From positions 10,125,100 through 10,189,099 of the forward strand of contig JAQFVV010000022.1 in assembly GCA_028023455.1 (NCBI GenBank): a DNA stretch of 64,000 nucleotides, given 5' to 3'. Origin of the DNA: Epiperipatus broadwayi. Taxonomy: Eukaryota; Onychophora; Udeonychophora; Euonychophora; Peripatidae. Positions 1-10,632 of the stretch are shown in pieces. Each line of letters starts with the position of its first letter. The stretch's first letter is position 1. A program made the position numbers and the translations under genes. The notes under the pieces are model-generated. The model made no database searches and was not told the origin of the DNA. It saw only the letters and a list, made by a program, of their open reading frames with translations.

Positions 1-260
1 GTTATTTTGGGGAGCATTCCGATCTCTTCAAGTATTGCTGGAATAATCTGTGATAGATTTGATTCTCATGCTAATACTGTCATTAATCAAATCAGCAACA
101 TCTGAAGAAGATGGGAGAATAATACCTCTCAAAACATTGTGCATATATTAACCTGTGTGCCATTATTAACAGTTGAATGTATTAGGAATAAATTTTTCTA
201 AAGACATCCAATATTTATATTAGATAATGGATATAGTCCAATATATAAATACAACTAAAA
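1..260 (+). mobile_element. Core-domain SINE, copy 1 (truncated at window edge)
   Basis: This dispersed short element shares its body with 44850-45120 on the opposite strand. Shared blocks are the stretch around GCAACA, CTGAAGAAGA, GGGAGAATAATACCTCTC, AAAACATTGTGCATAT, then GAATGTAT, and a 3' tail TTTCTAAAGACAT followed by a block ending ATATAAATACAACT. The better-preserved copy shows a tRNA-like head, so this is most simply a tRNA-derived SINE with a long body; the head here is decayed and lies at the window edge. A second copy of only the tail block follows at about 345-410 (AAAGACATTGAATAC to ATATAAATACAACT). I infer a two-tailed or nested insertion. The family name is not known to me. Confidence 0.65.
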
Positions 261-412
261 CACCATTATTACAAATCTTCAGGAAAACATTAAACAGATA
301 ATCTCTAGCCTAATGAAATAATAAAAATTATTAATGTACTTAAGCTAATTTTTTTTAAAGACATTGAATACTCATATTAGAAGGTGGAAATAGTCAAGTA
401 TATAAATACAAC

Positions 413-1504
413 TATCCATTTAATAAATTATATTTCTGAAGTGAAATTTTCACCACACCTTTCTCCTGCAAGATAGGGACTGGTGTCTATTCATTTTTAG
501 CACTTTGAGGGTAGATGTAATTATAAATATATGACTAAAGACATGTGAACTATGAATTCAACTTTTTCTTATTTTTTTATTTAGGTTTTTTTTAGTTATT
601 CAGTTTGATAAAGATTTGAATTGTTGGTCAAAGACAGAACTAAGCCTTTTTACTACTAAAGATGGAAAACAAACAACAAACAAATGTTTGTTGATTTATG
701 GCATGGTTATTTTAAGTCAGTGGTACATGTAAATCTCTCAAGGAATCTCTATCCAGGAAAATAGCTAATCTCGTTCAAGCAATGGATGGGAGAGTAATAT
801 ATCTTCTGCAGATCAACAAGAAAATTCCCAAGCAATAGAGAAAGCAACATGCCTAAAGGTATCACTTTTATCTCCAAATTGTATAACTCCAGTTTGGCTG
901 AGCAAAAAAATTGCAAATGTTCACAAAACTTTTTTAGCTATAAAGATGTAAATACAAAAGTCAATATCTTGAATACCAATGGTTGGTTTTTTAAAAAAAA
1001 ATAATGATTTATTTAAACAATCGATACAACTTTATAAAATGATATTTACATGAATACCAAGTGATGTCAAAAGATAAATGAGAAGTGAATACATACATGA
1101 TGGTACCTGAGAAATGGCGTGCAGCGTCCGAGTCTCAAGATTTTTGAATCAACGCTTCAGTAGAGTTCTAGATCTGTCCATTACTTTTCCCTAGTTGAGC
1201 AGTCATGTATGCCTCTTTGAGCACTAAAAGATACATCAAAAAACTATAATGATAATAAATTTAAATTAGGATATGAAGCAGAAAGCTGAGTGGGTTGGGA
1301 GATTGCTGGCTAGGTCAGTGATTCGTTGTTAGCGCAAAAACATAAAAAAATGTGATCTCTTCACATAGTCAATTAAAGAACCATTAACTTATGTCATATC
1401 AAAACTAAATGATCTAGAATTCATTAGTGATTTATGTAGAGCAAGTAATCTAATGTAGTCATATACCACAGTTTTAGTAATATAAAATTAATTTTTTATT
1501 TTTA
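413..1504. other. AT-rich intergenic DNA, nothing recognised
   Basis: No open frame, tRNA-like box or internal repeat is supported here. The only slightly GC-richer patch is near 440-490 and resembles nothing I recognise. Confidence 0.5.
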
Positions 1505-1510
1505 CAATTA

Positions 1511-1965
1511 TTATTAAAACAGGCAAAACTCACTATATGTATTGCCACACACAACAAGCTAGAGTAATAAATGGATGCCAGAAGTCTTGTACATAAAATC
1601 CCCATCTAGCGCCTACTCATCCAATATCCCCATCTAGTTTCTGGCTTGTGGCCTTCGTCAGTGAGGAGCCTTGGATCTGAGAGCACTGCACCTAGATCTT
1701 AGGATCTAAAGCAACCCTCCAGCAACCACCTTTTATCTCCACTTAACTACAAAACTATGAGTCTTAAACTGAAAACCTTAATGTTTTCAATCCAAGCCCA
1801 TTAGCTTATATAGTCACATGGGTCTGAACTAAGTTCAGTACCCATACATTTTGGTGTCTTTGGTTCTTTAATAACCATAGCCACCACTATCCTATTAGGG
1901 GCAGGATTGGTTTTAAGCCAATAAAATCACATGACTACCACTTCTTATGCTTGTGTATAACTGTT
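1511..1965 (-). mobile_element. Family A ribozyme-bearing element, copy 1
   Basis: One of four copies of a ~410-450 bp family (others at 7999, 29046 and 43145). It runs from TTAAAACAGGCAAAACTC through the block ATGGATGCCAGAAG to the closing CTTATGCTTGTGTATAACTG. There is no ORF and no clear A/B box. On the minus strand around 1626-1667 lies the hammerhead-like core CTGACGA / GGC-CACAA-GCC / GAAACTAG, but the cleavage triplet is damaged: GTC in the sister copies reads GA here, with one base lost. TTTATTTTTA at 1495-1504 recurs at 1964-1973 and may be a target-site duplication, though it is weak in such AT-rich sequence. Strand is assigned by the ribozyme. Confidence 0.7.
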
Positions 1966-2154
1966 TATTTTTATATTACAAAGATTTGTTTTGACTGCAT
2001 TGTTTAATGTAATGGTTGCAGATGTGCTCTGGAAGCCAAGTTTTATAGATTGTGATTCCATTTATCAGTTTTAATGCTTGAACTTCTTATGAACTTTGAG
2101 CAATAGACCATTAGAATATTTACTTCATAGATAACACAATAACTCTGTCAAGTA

Positions 2155-2353
2155 ATGTAAATTATTGTACAGGTGTAAAATGCAACAACCAGAGTAGAAA
2201 AAAGTTCAAAAATATTAAGCACTAATACTATGTCGCCATGATTCTGGTAAACAGTATCGAAAGTGCTTGGCAAAATAGTATTAGTGTTTAATATTTTTGA
2301 ATTTTTTCTTCTCTGGTTGTTGCATTTTATACGTGTACAATAATTAATATTTA
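2155..2353. mobile_element. Foldback (MITE-like) element
   Basis: The arm at about 2155-2231 (including AATGCAACAACCAGAGTAG and AAGCACTAATACTA) is the imperfect reverse complement of 2275-2353 (TAGTATTAGTGTTTAAT to ACGTGTACAATAATTAAT). The loop is about 43 nt. There is no coding capacity. Arms of this length around a short loop are typical of foldback or MITE insertions. No target-site duplication could be fixed because both flanks are AT-rich. Confidence 0.7.
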
Positions 2354-3175
2354 CTTTATGTTTTTTTTAATGGATGTTTATATTTAAATGGATGCTACCA
2401 GGACAAATTGACCAATTCAGAGATCAGCAACTTTTGTTTTTAAAAAAATTGTATGGATGCTTTGTGTTTGAATGCTTACAAAATAACTTTTCTTATTTAC
2501 CAAAAAACTATCAATTATTTTAATGAACAATAGTGCAATTACCTGAAAGGAAAATTCAAAGCCAGATTAGAAGCTGAAAAAAATGTTCAAACATTAAGTG
2601 GATATGGATTCAAATCCAGGCCAGTCATAATAGGCAAATATGATAATATTGTAGCATAGATTACAATAATTGATGTTAAATGTTAACTTATTAAACAGGA
2701 ATTCAAAATATGACTCAGTTTTTAAAATTACTATTTTTATCAGTAATATAATTATTTTGTTGCCTTGGAAATAAGAATAGAGTGAAAGAGAGTTTGTATA
2801 TAGCATTTGAGTAATTGGTAATATTAATCAGTTATCTTTTAAAAAAGACTAATTAGATGTATTTCAGCTAAATTGATTTGTTAATATGTCAAAAATAATA
2901 TAAAAGGTTTGAAATAATTTAGTTTATTTGTGACTTATATGCTTTGTTTGCATTAGAAATATTTGCTCCTGTTTTTTAGAATCTATGAGCATAATAATTT
3001 AAATGCAAAATTATTGGTCAATTGAATAGTTTTTGGGGAATTATTAAGTAACTATTTCTGGGAAAAAAATGTTTAAATTAATTTTAATCTCTGTTGAATA
3101 AATTATATTTAAATGAATTATAATAACAATCAATCATAATTATTTTTTTAAAAATGGATCAAAAAATTATGTATG
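2354..3175. other. AT-rich intergenic DNA with a possible tRNA-like box B
   Basis: Mostly featureless. At about 2605-2620, TGGATTCAAATCCAGGCC resembles a B box followed by a SINE tail seen at 55998 and 62806, but no A box is recognisable. Open frames here are AT-rich noise. Confidence 0.4.
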
Positions 3176-3840
3176 TTAGGAGTTTACATACGTTTATATG
3201 AAATGTTACTATTCAGTCATTTATAGTTAAAATCTGCAAAGCGCATGTGCAACAGCTTAATGCTGTTTAAATATTACAGTTTATAAACATCGCGCTATAT
3301 AAAATAATTGATTGATTTATATATATGAATAGTAACTTCAAGAGCATTTTCTGAATTTAAACTTCAGTTTTATGATTAGATGTAAGTTCCTGGTATAATA
3401 AATACCATATAATTTATATTATCATTTATTTAAAGTATTAATGTCAATAATATTTATTTATACATTCATTACTTTATAATTCAATTCATTCATCATGTGT
3501 TTCAGTGGACAAATAAAAGCCATCTATTTGGTTGACAATCTTAATTAGGGCTTATATTATAGGCATCCTCAAAAATCGTGCTAGGGCTTATTTTCTGGTT
3601 AGTTCTTATTTTCAAGGAAACATTGAAATTCTTTATGAAAGAGTTTGAAAGAAAGACTTTGTCCAAAAAGAACCTAGTGTTTTTGATGCCAAATTTTGAA
3701 AAGTAGGTTGGATCTAAACAAGACAAAACTCTCTCCATAAGAGATGGTAATCATGTAATGTTTAATGGTTTTATGTTGGATCTGCACTGTCCAATCTTAC
3801 TAATAAACCATTGATATAAAAAAAGTATGTAAACTCCTAA
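3176..3840. mobile_element. TIR element with Tc1/mariner-like ends
   Basis: A perfect 16-bp terminal inverted repeat is present: TTAGGAGTTTACATAC at 3176-3191 and its complement GTATGTAAACTCCTAA at 3825-3840. The GTTTACATAC core is reminiscent of Tc1/mariner termini (established for that superfamily; assignment here is inference). A nested inverted pair, GTTACTATTCA near 3206 and TGAATAGTAAC near 3327, lies inside. The interior at 3541-3620 carries repeats of the AGGGCTTATTTT type. No transposase is recognisable; a 65-codon minus-strand frame at 3541-3738 resembles nothing I know. Probably a non-autonomous element. Confidence 0.55.
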
Positions 3841-3841
3841 T

Positions 3842-4300
3842 ATATGTTCCTGAAAAAAACAACAATAAAGTATATTTCATATATGGATAACCTGGTTATT
3901 CTTCTATGCTCAAAGAAATATCCAACCATGCTTGAAACTATCATTAAAGATTATAGTAAACCATTCTCCCTTAAATTTGACAAAAACAAATTTTATTCAT
4001 AGTTTACTGGCAACATTATACTTTCTTATTCATTCCCAAATCTCAATTTTCTTGGGTTTTCTATTTTCCAGTCATATAATACTATGGGAACATCAAAATC
4101 ACCTTATTAATTCTATACAAAATATCATCAACCCAATATCTAAAACCTATCTTTCATTACATGCAAAACAACTTCTTATTAATATTCTAATCTATCCTAA
4201 AATAACTTCCTACTTACTCATCATTAAGTTTATCATCTCTTTCAAAAACAAAGATCCATTCTTTAAACATCAAATTAATTGGGAATAAAAATCCACTTAC
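3842..4300 (+). pseudogene. LINE reverse transcriptase fragment, inverted duplicate arm
   Basis: This 459-bp segment is the reverse complement of 4634-5094, at high identity over almost the whole length. Both copies encode the tail of a LINE-type reverse transcriptase: the YxDD-like box reads MDNLVIL in both (Tyr retained in the longer copy), followed by a FLGFLFSSH block and then LWEHQNHLINSIQNII. These resemble the catalytic and post-catalytic (thumb) blocks of non-LTR RTs. This copy has a stop where the sister reads on, and the frame shifts between the catalytic box and the FLG block. It is separated from the sister arm by a 333-bp spacer. It is a relic, not a gene. Confidence 0.7.
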
Positions 4301-4633
4301 AAAAAGCAGTAAATGAATTCCTTAGACTTTATTTGAATTTAGATAATATGTTTGTTATTGAAGAAAAGTACTGTTTGGATTGTGTTCATAATTTGTCTTT
4401 GTTTTCAAAGTCATAAGCCCCAATATTTAATTTTGTTCAAGAAAAAGTTGTAAATAGGTTTATGTGAAGATTTTTTGCAATAGTATTCCAGTGTGTTATT
4501 AATAGATGGAGATATATCTGTTGGAATTACTGGAATGAGTGTGGAAATGCAAAAGTGGAAATACAGTGCAATAGAATACAGTGCAGTGATAGCTATTACA
4601 CTGTATTTCTTTTCCTTTTTTTCATGCTTAGTG
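4301..4633. other. Spacer between inverted LINE arms
   Basis: A unique 333-bp spacer at the centre of the inverted duplication. It holds a small hairpin: AAATACAGTGCAATAG near 4559 pairs with CTATTACACTGTATTT near 4592. No coding signal was recognised. Confidence 0.5.
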
Positions 4634-6511
4634 CTGGTGGATTTTTATTCCAAATTAATCTGATGTTTAGAGAATGGACCTTTGTTTTTGAAAGAGATGA
4701 TAAACTTAGTAATGGGTAAGTAATAGGTTATTTTAGGAAAGATTAGAATATTGATAAGAAGTTTTTTTTTTTGCATATAATGAAAGATAGGCTTTAGATA
4801 TTGGGTTGATGATATTTTGTATAGAATTAATAAGGTGATTTTGATGTTCCCATAGTATTATATGACTGGAAAATAGAAAACCCAAGAAAATTGAGATCTG
4901 GGAATGAATAAGAAAGTATAATGTTGCCAATAATGATATTCCATGAAGAAGATTTCTTTTTGTCAAATTTAAGGGAGAATGGTTTGCTATAGTCTTTAAT
5001 GATAGTTTCAAACATTGTTGGATATTTCTTTGAGCATAGAAGAATAACCAGGTTATCCATATAGGAAATATACTTTATTGTTTAGTTTTCGGGAACATAG
5101 ATTCCTGGTAATTTGTTTTCTGTTTTTGAGACAAGAGGGTTCATGTATGAAGAATAAAGTGTTGAGGGAAAGGTCTTGTAGTATTGAATTATGGGGGAAA
5201 AATCCATGAAAGGTTTTAACATTGAGAGTGATGTTTAAATTTTCCTATTTAATAGCAGATTGCCTAATATATGCAGAATAGGTTTGGGAATATTGTGTTT
5301 TTGCAGATTGTAGTTTTGGCATAGGGACATGGCTGATTTTTTTGATGTGTCTGATTTGGTCTGTTATTATTTTAAAAAGGGTAATTGTTGCAGTAATTAA
5401 AATCTTTTTTTGGTAAATTGAAATTATGAAAGAGAGTGAAAAATGAAATGTTGGATTTTATTTTTAATGGCAGATTCTATGATTATGATTAAAAAAAGAG
5501 ATCATGGGATATAGATCTTAGTTATCCAGAGAAAAGAGGAGTATGTCTTTTTTTAAGAAGGAGAGTAGAAGATATTTTTTAAAAGAAAGAATACCATTCA
5601 AATAGAATAGAGTGAAGATATGTATATTTATTTAGAGAGAAAATTATCAGGTAAAGTGGATATGTAAGAATTTTGGTATTGCATAAGATTCAGGATGAGT
5701 ACTGTCAGAAGTACTGTTTTATTTCAAGTTTAGTGAATCTATGATTTCCTTCTAATATCCAAGTAGAGGAGAAGGATTAGGTTGTTGAAGTTTAGAAAGT
5801 GATAATAAATGTGAAGTAACATATTCTCTTTTCCTAGTCAGTGAGTATTTTTAAGAATGGATGTAGGTGTTTTTTTTCTTCACGTAACTAAGAGCCTGTT
5901 GTATGTTACCCGTAGACAATTATAAGTATTTGCTAAAATATTTTTGCTTTTTTGGTTGAGAGATAGTTAGATATAATTTGTTGTCTATTCTTGTATTTAT
6001 GCTTGAGTGTTGTGATTGATGGGATAGAAGAAGAATTAGAAATATTTTTTAGTTGAAACTATATGATATCTAAATCTTTTATTAGTTTGGTTGTTGTTTG
6101 GATTCTTTGAGTATGAACGTTAAAGGTAGATGTGATTATATTTGGGAAATTGAAGCCTTATTCCATAAAATTTAATATCATGCTACTTACTTTGTTGAAG
6201 TGTATATATATTTATAATATTACTGCTTCTGGAATTATGGATTTGAGAATTAATCTTACTATATATTTAGTGATTAGAATGTTAATGAAAATTTAATGTG
6301 ATTTTGATAAAAAGAGTTAGCTTGTCTGAGAAACTGGTTGGTATTGAGATAGGTGTAATAATGTAATGAAGATCGGAAGTAAAATTAGAGGTCAATTAGT
6401 GTTGAGTGTTTCTTACTGCAGAATGATATTGAATTAAGTGAAAAAAACTTTTAATGCTCATGAATTTAGTGTTAAGCAAATGTATTGAATAATAAATCTC
6501 TAGTAGAACAT

Positions 6512-6526
6512 ATTGAAGTCACCAAC
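6512..6526 (-). other. LINE endonuclease VGDFN motif
   Basis: The minus-strand translation reads VILVGDFNMF. GDFN is the conserved Asp/Asn-containing motif of apurinic/apyrimidinic-type endonucleases of LINEs. It sits about 1.4 kb upstream (in reading direction) of the RT catalytic box, the usual order EN then RT. Confidence 0.7.
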
Positions 6527-7998
6527 TAGTATGACAGGATAAAAAAATTGAGGAGAGGATAAAGCTGAGGTTGTTTTATTATTTGAAAGATTAGTTCAGC
6601 TTTATTACAAAGATGTAATGGGATGATGTGTAGAGTGAAAGAAGACTGAAATGATATTATGTTCATATTTTGATTTAATATTATTTTGATAGAATTAAAA
6701 GGACAGTTGTAAGGTATTAATAGACCTATACCACTGGCTACTATGGCCGACTGAAAAAATTTGATATAACCAAATTTGTTTAAGTATTTTTGAGAATTGG
6801 TGTTGTTGTTTTTTGTGTGTGTGAGAAGAGAGATACTGGGTGTAGATTGAGAAAGCCAGTTGCTGAGAGCATGTAGTCTTTGAGTTGAGTTTATTCATTT
6901 TATATTAATTGGTATTATGTTAAGATCTGTAAAGTTTTTAAATATGTATATTGATGAAGATAAATTGACATTGAAAGCATGAATTGGAATTTTTTTGGTT
7001 TTATGATCTATTTAGTTATATGGGAAATATATGTGTTATGTAGTTTTAAGCATTTTTTTTGTTAAGTTAATAATGATGATATCATATCACAGTAATCTGA
7101 TTGGTTTTATTTGGCCTTTTGTTCTGATGATGTATTTAAGAGAGTCAGTGTAACAATTGTATTCCATGACTATTATTTTTAATTTTTTGTGTGTAATTCT
7201 CAGTACTTACTACTGAATTTGAATTGTTGTGTTTTTTGGATAAACTAACTGAGGATGTAGATTAAGGTGGATTGCCATTTTGTAACGGATTGTTTACATT
7301 GTTTCTAAGTCTTCTATTTTTAGGAACTTTTTTTTTGACATTCTATTTTTGATATTTAATTTTTTTTTCTAGTATTATGAGTAAAGTATTGTTTCCATTT
7401 TGCTCAGTTTGATGAGCTAGAATGATGTTTGTTGATCTAGATTCCTCCATTTTAGTGTAATAAAGTTTTTTTAATTTGTGGGTATAGTGTCTTCAGCTTA
7501 ATCAGAATTGTCTAAATTTTCTCCTTTATTAAATGAGTAGTTTCTTTTGGTGAGTCTGTTGATGAATGTTTTTATTTTGCTAGTTTTTGCTTTTTGATAT
7601 TCATTTTCTCCTGAGGAGATCAGTGTATTATCTTATGCACTGTCAGATGACTATTTCATATCTTGTTTACTAGAGTGTTCAGCATTGAAATTTGTTGTGG
7701 CATTATCAGTATTTTATTTCTTCAAAACTATTGTGTTATGAATAAAGTTTCTGCTTCAGTTTGGGTTGTTTCTGTGCAATTTAATTGGTAGAATTGTTAG
7801 AATTTGAGTTTCATTTCGGTATTGTGTATCTGATTCATAGTGCTACACTGATGATGGTATTTAGTAGATTGGTATTTATTAGAAAGTCATTACACTAGAA
7901 TGTGGTTTAGTGAAAATTGCATTATAGAAATATTATTTATTGAGTGGATAATCTCTGCTGTAATGAATGACTAATAAAAATTATTAATATATTAGCAC

Positions 7999-8407
7999 TA
8001 AACAAGGCAAAACTCTCCATACAGTAGTGCCACCCTGTGCCAACCAGAGTAATCAATGGATGCCAGAAGGCTTGTGCATAAAATCCCTATCTAGTGCCTA
8101 CTCATCCAATATGCCCAGACTAGTTTCTGGCTTGTGGCCTTCGTCAGTAAGGAGCCTTGGATCTGAGAGCACTGCACCTAGATCTTAGGATCTAATGCAA
8201 CCCTCCAGCAGCCACATTTTAACTCTACGTAACTACAAAACTATGAGAATGAAATTGAAAACACAATAATATTTTCAATCTAAGTTCAATAGCTTATATA
8301 GTCATATGGGTCATAATTCAGTTCAACACCCATACATTTTGGTATCTTTGGCTCTTTAACAATCATAGCCACCACTATCCTATTAGGCAGGATTGATATT
8401 TAGTGGT
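7999..8407 (-). mobile_element. Family A ribozyme-bearing element, copy 2, with 15-bp TSD
   Basis: The insertion is precisely delimited by a perfect 15-bp direct repeat, TTAATATATTAGCAC, at 7984-7998 and 8408-8422. It interrupts the LINE relic, so it is younger than that LINE. Its content matches the other family A copies, beginning AAACAAGGCAAAACTCTCC. The minus-strand hammerhead-like core runs CTGACGA (8147-8141), AGGCCACAAGCCA (8140-8128), GAAA (8127-8124), CTAG, then the GTC triplet with putative cleavage after 8118. Helix I here is short and wobble-rich (TTA with TGG). The 15-bp duplication fits target-primed reverse transcription rather than a cut-and-paste transposase. There is no ORF. 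Confidence 0.8.
8118..8153 (-). ncRNA. Hammerhead-like ribozyme, family A copy 2
   Basis: The core CTGACGA and GAAA flank helix II (GGC/GCC, loop CACAA). Helix III is A-T and C-G closed by a TA loop, followed by the triplet GTC. The first helix II position is an A-A mismatch in all family copies, which would weaken activity. Helix I is degraded in this copy compared with 43145-43638. Confidence 0.5.
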
Positions 8408-9481
8408 TTAATATATTAGCACATTGAATGTATTTTTTGCCAAAAATTTTTGCACTAGTGCTCAGAGTAATCTTTCATTAGGTGTTCCCTGGATTTACAG
8501 TAAAATCATTGTGGGGGAATTCCTCTGAATATTATGATGAGCAATCAACCTTCTGGATGGTTAAATGTGAGTATGTTGCATAGTTCAGTGTGTCTGTTTA
8601 AGGTGATATTAATTAAATATTGCAGCATTGGTTAAAATTGGCACAGTTGATTTAATTTTGAGGAGGTATTTGAAATTGAAATTTTTTCCATAGCCTATTT
8701 AGTAAGTTTTGCAAGTTCTCGCTTGTAAAATTGATATGGCAGTTTTTGATTTGGTATGTCAAGTTGATTTTTTTTTATTAATGCGTTTATAATAGATAAA
8801 TTTACAAAATAAATTTAGAATTTAAAAAAATGGATGTTTTTGATTAGTTACCAGTTATTGGGATGATCTCAGATTTTATATACTAAACTCCACATTTTTG
8901 TTGGTAAGGTATTGCTAAAATTTGTCAATTAACTTCTTGGTGGAGATATTGATGTCAGTTATTGCAATAATTAAACTTTTTTCATTGTGAATTGTTAAAG
9001 GAATTGTATTGTTTATGTTTGTTTGATTTTTAATGGTTAGAAATGATTTTTGTAGGATTTTTCTCATTATTAAAACAAATTATTTATTTTAATATAATTA
9101 ATATGTTATTTCATTATTATTTTTTTTAGAATCATTTTTATTTTTGACTGCGTTTGAATAAGTAGTTTTAACAGTTTGTTGTCGTTCTTGAATTTGTGGA
9201 GAAATAAACTTATTGAAATCTTTCTTCAAGTTACAATTGTTGAAGCTTTTATCTATTATTTTTTGAATAGAAGTATTGAAGATACTGAGATTTTTTCTTT
9301 GATTTTGACTGCACATAATGTGTGATTGTTTATTGTCTTTGATAGAAGAATCTGAATCACAATCCTCCATTTTGTTAAAAGGAAAAAAAATTAAACTTTT
9401 AATTAAGCAGCTTTTGGGAAAAAGACTTACCTGATAGGATTTATTCTTTAAGATGATCTTCATTTTGTATATAGTTTATTA

Positions 9482-9956
9482 TTAATATACAGGGTATATG
9501 AGCACAGACTTTCACACGACCACCACTCTCCACACTATCTCATAACACTGATACAATTGAACACATATATGTTGAAAAGATAAATAATCACCAATATACG
9601 TATTTCATGCTAAACCAGCAATCATCAGTTGGTCCAGATTACCATCTCTACACATATATGCTATAAGTGCTCAGATATATATTAAGATAGCCAAACCTCA
9701 CACTTTAATGGGCAGGCTTCAATCTACTCCACACTCTAACTCTTCAACCATCCATCCAATTAGAAAATCTGATGATGGAATGCTCAAAGGCCACCCTGAG
9801 GCCGAGATTATTTATCTATTCAACATATATGTGTTCAAGGGTATCAGTGTTATGAGATAGTGTGGAGAGTGGTTGGGTCGTGTAAAAGTCTGTGCTCATA
9901 TACCCTATATATTACATATATAGACACAGGTATATAACAAGCCTGTGTGTTTCAGT
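9482..9956 (-). mobile_element. Family E foldback element with hammerhead ribozyme, copy 1
   Basis: Flanked by a perfect 12-bp direct repeat TATAGTTTATTA at 9470-9481 and 9957-9968. Inverted arms of about 100 nt (9483-9583 and 9812-9914, containing GGGTATATGAGCACAGACTTT-type ends) enclose a 228-nt centre. A small terminal hairpin follows (ACACAGG near 9926 with CCTGTGT near 9942). The centre is the reverse complement of the centre of 33201-33595, so the two are the same family in opposite orientations. The ribozyme core lies on the minus strand at 9584-9640. There is no ORF. The element sits just upstream of the LINE relic's ORF1-like start. TSDs of this length plus a self-cleaving RNA point to an RNA-mediated (retrozyme-like) element rather than a classical MITE. 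Confidence 0.8.
9584..9640 (-). ncRNA. Hammerhead ribozyme (type I-like), family E copy 1
   Basis: Read on the minus strand: helix I 5' strand AATC, bulge, ACCAA (9633-9629); CTGATGA (9628-9622); helix II TTGCT-GGTTT-AGCAT (9621-9607); GAAA (9606-9603); helix III ATA, loop CG, TAT; H17 = A at 9595; then TTGGT (9594-9590) and GATTAT (9589-9584) closing helix I. All invariant core bases are present. The outermost helix II pair is T-T here and G-C in the sister copy, so this copy is probably weakened. Helix III's middle pair is T-A here and T-G in the sister: pairing is kept by a different base. Confidence 0.75.
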
Positions 9957-10225
9957 TATAGTTTATTACCTTGGAGCTGAACTATGATACAAATTACACA
10001 ATGGCCACTACGGGTTTTTGTTATATAGTATGTAGTTTTCTTTAAATTCACAGTAATGACTGCTTTTGCTAATTTTGTTGTAATTTACCTATTTTACTAT
10101 AATATTATTGTTTAAAATATTTAATTAATTATGCTAATAAAATAATTGTAAAAAATATAATTAATGAAATGTATGTAATTGTAGTAAAAAAAATATTTTA
10201 GTAAATTACCTTTTGCCTCATTCCT

Positions 10226-10632
<407 letters not shown>

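Larger units (their letters stand above)
4634..9463 (-). pseudogene. Decayed non-LTR retrotransposon (LINE), minus strand
   Basis: Read on the minus strand, the relic runs from an ORF1-like start (9463-9098, about 91 residues from the MEDCDSD methionine, hydrophilic, Lys/Asn/Ser-rich) through a Ser/Asp/Lys-rich interrupted stretch (about 7740-7380) to an endonuclease and then a reverse transcriptase. The apurinic-type endonuclease is supported by SGIGLLIPYNCPF at about 6690-6720 and by VGDFN at 6526-6512. The RT is supported by a decayed GxPQxS-like segment and YMNPLVS near 5100-5190, SYMDNLVIL (a YADD-type box with the first Asp retained) near 5064-5038, and a FLGF block near 4890. Frames change repeatedly and stops are frequent, so it is dead. 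The copy is missing its 3' end after about 4634. Family A copy 2 is inserted at 7999. The plus strand is T/G-rich across the whole interval, consistent with an A/C-rich minus-strand coding origin. Confidence 0.7.

Noticed and set aside
98-150. CTGAAGAAG ... CTCTCAAAAC in the core SINE as a third hammerhead
   Set aside because: Helix II can form, but GAAA is replaced by CAAAA in both copies and the position expected for the cleavage base would be G, which hammerheads do not use. At most a dead relative.
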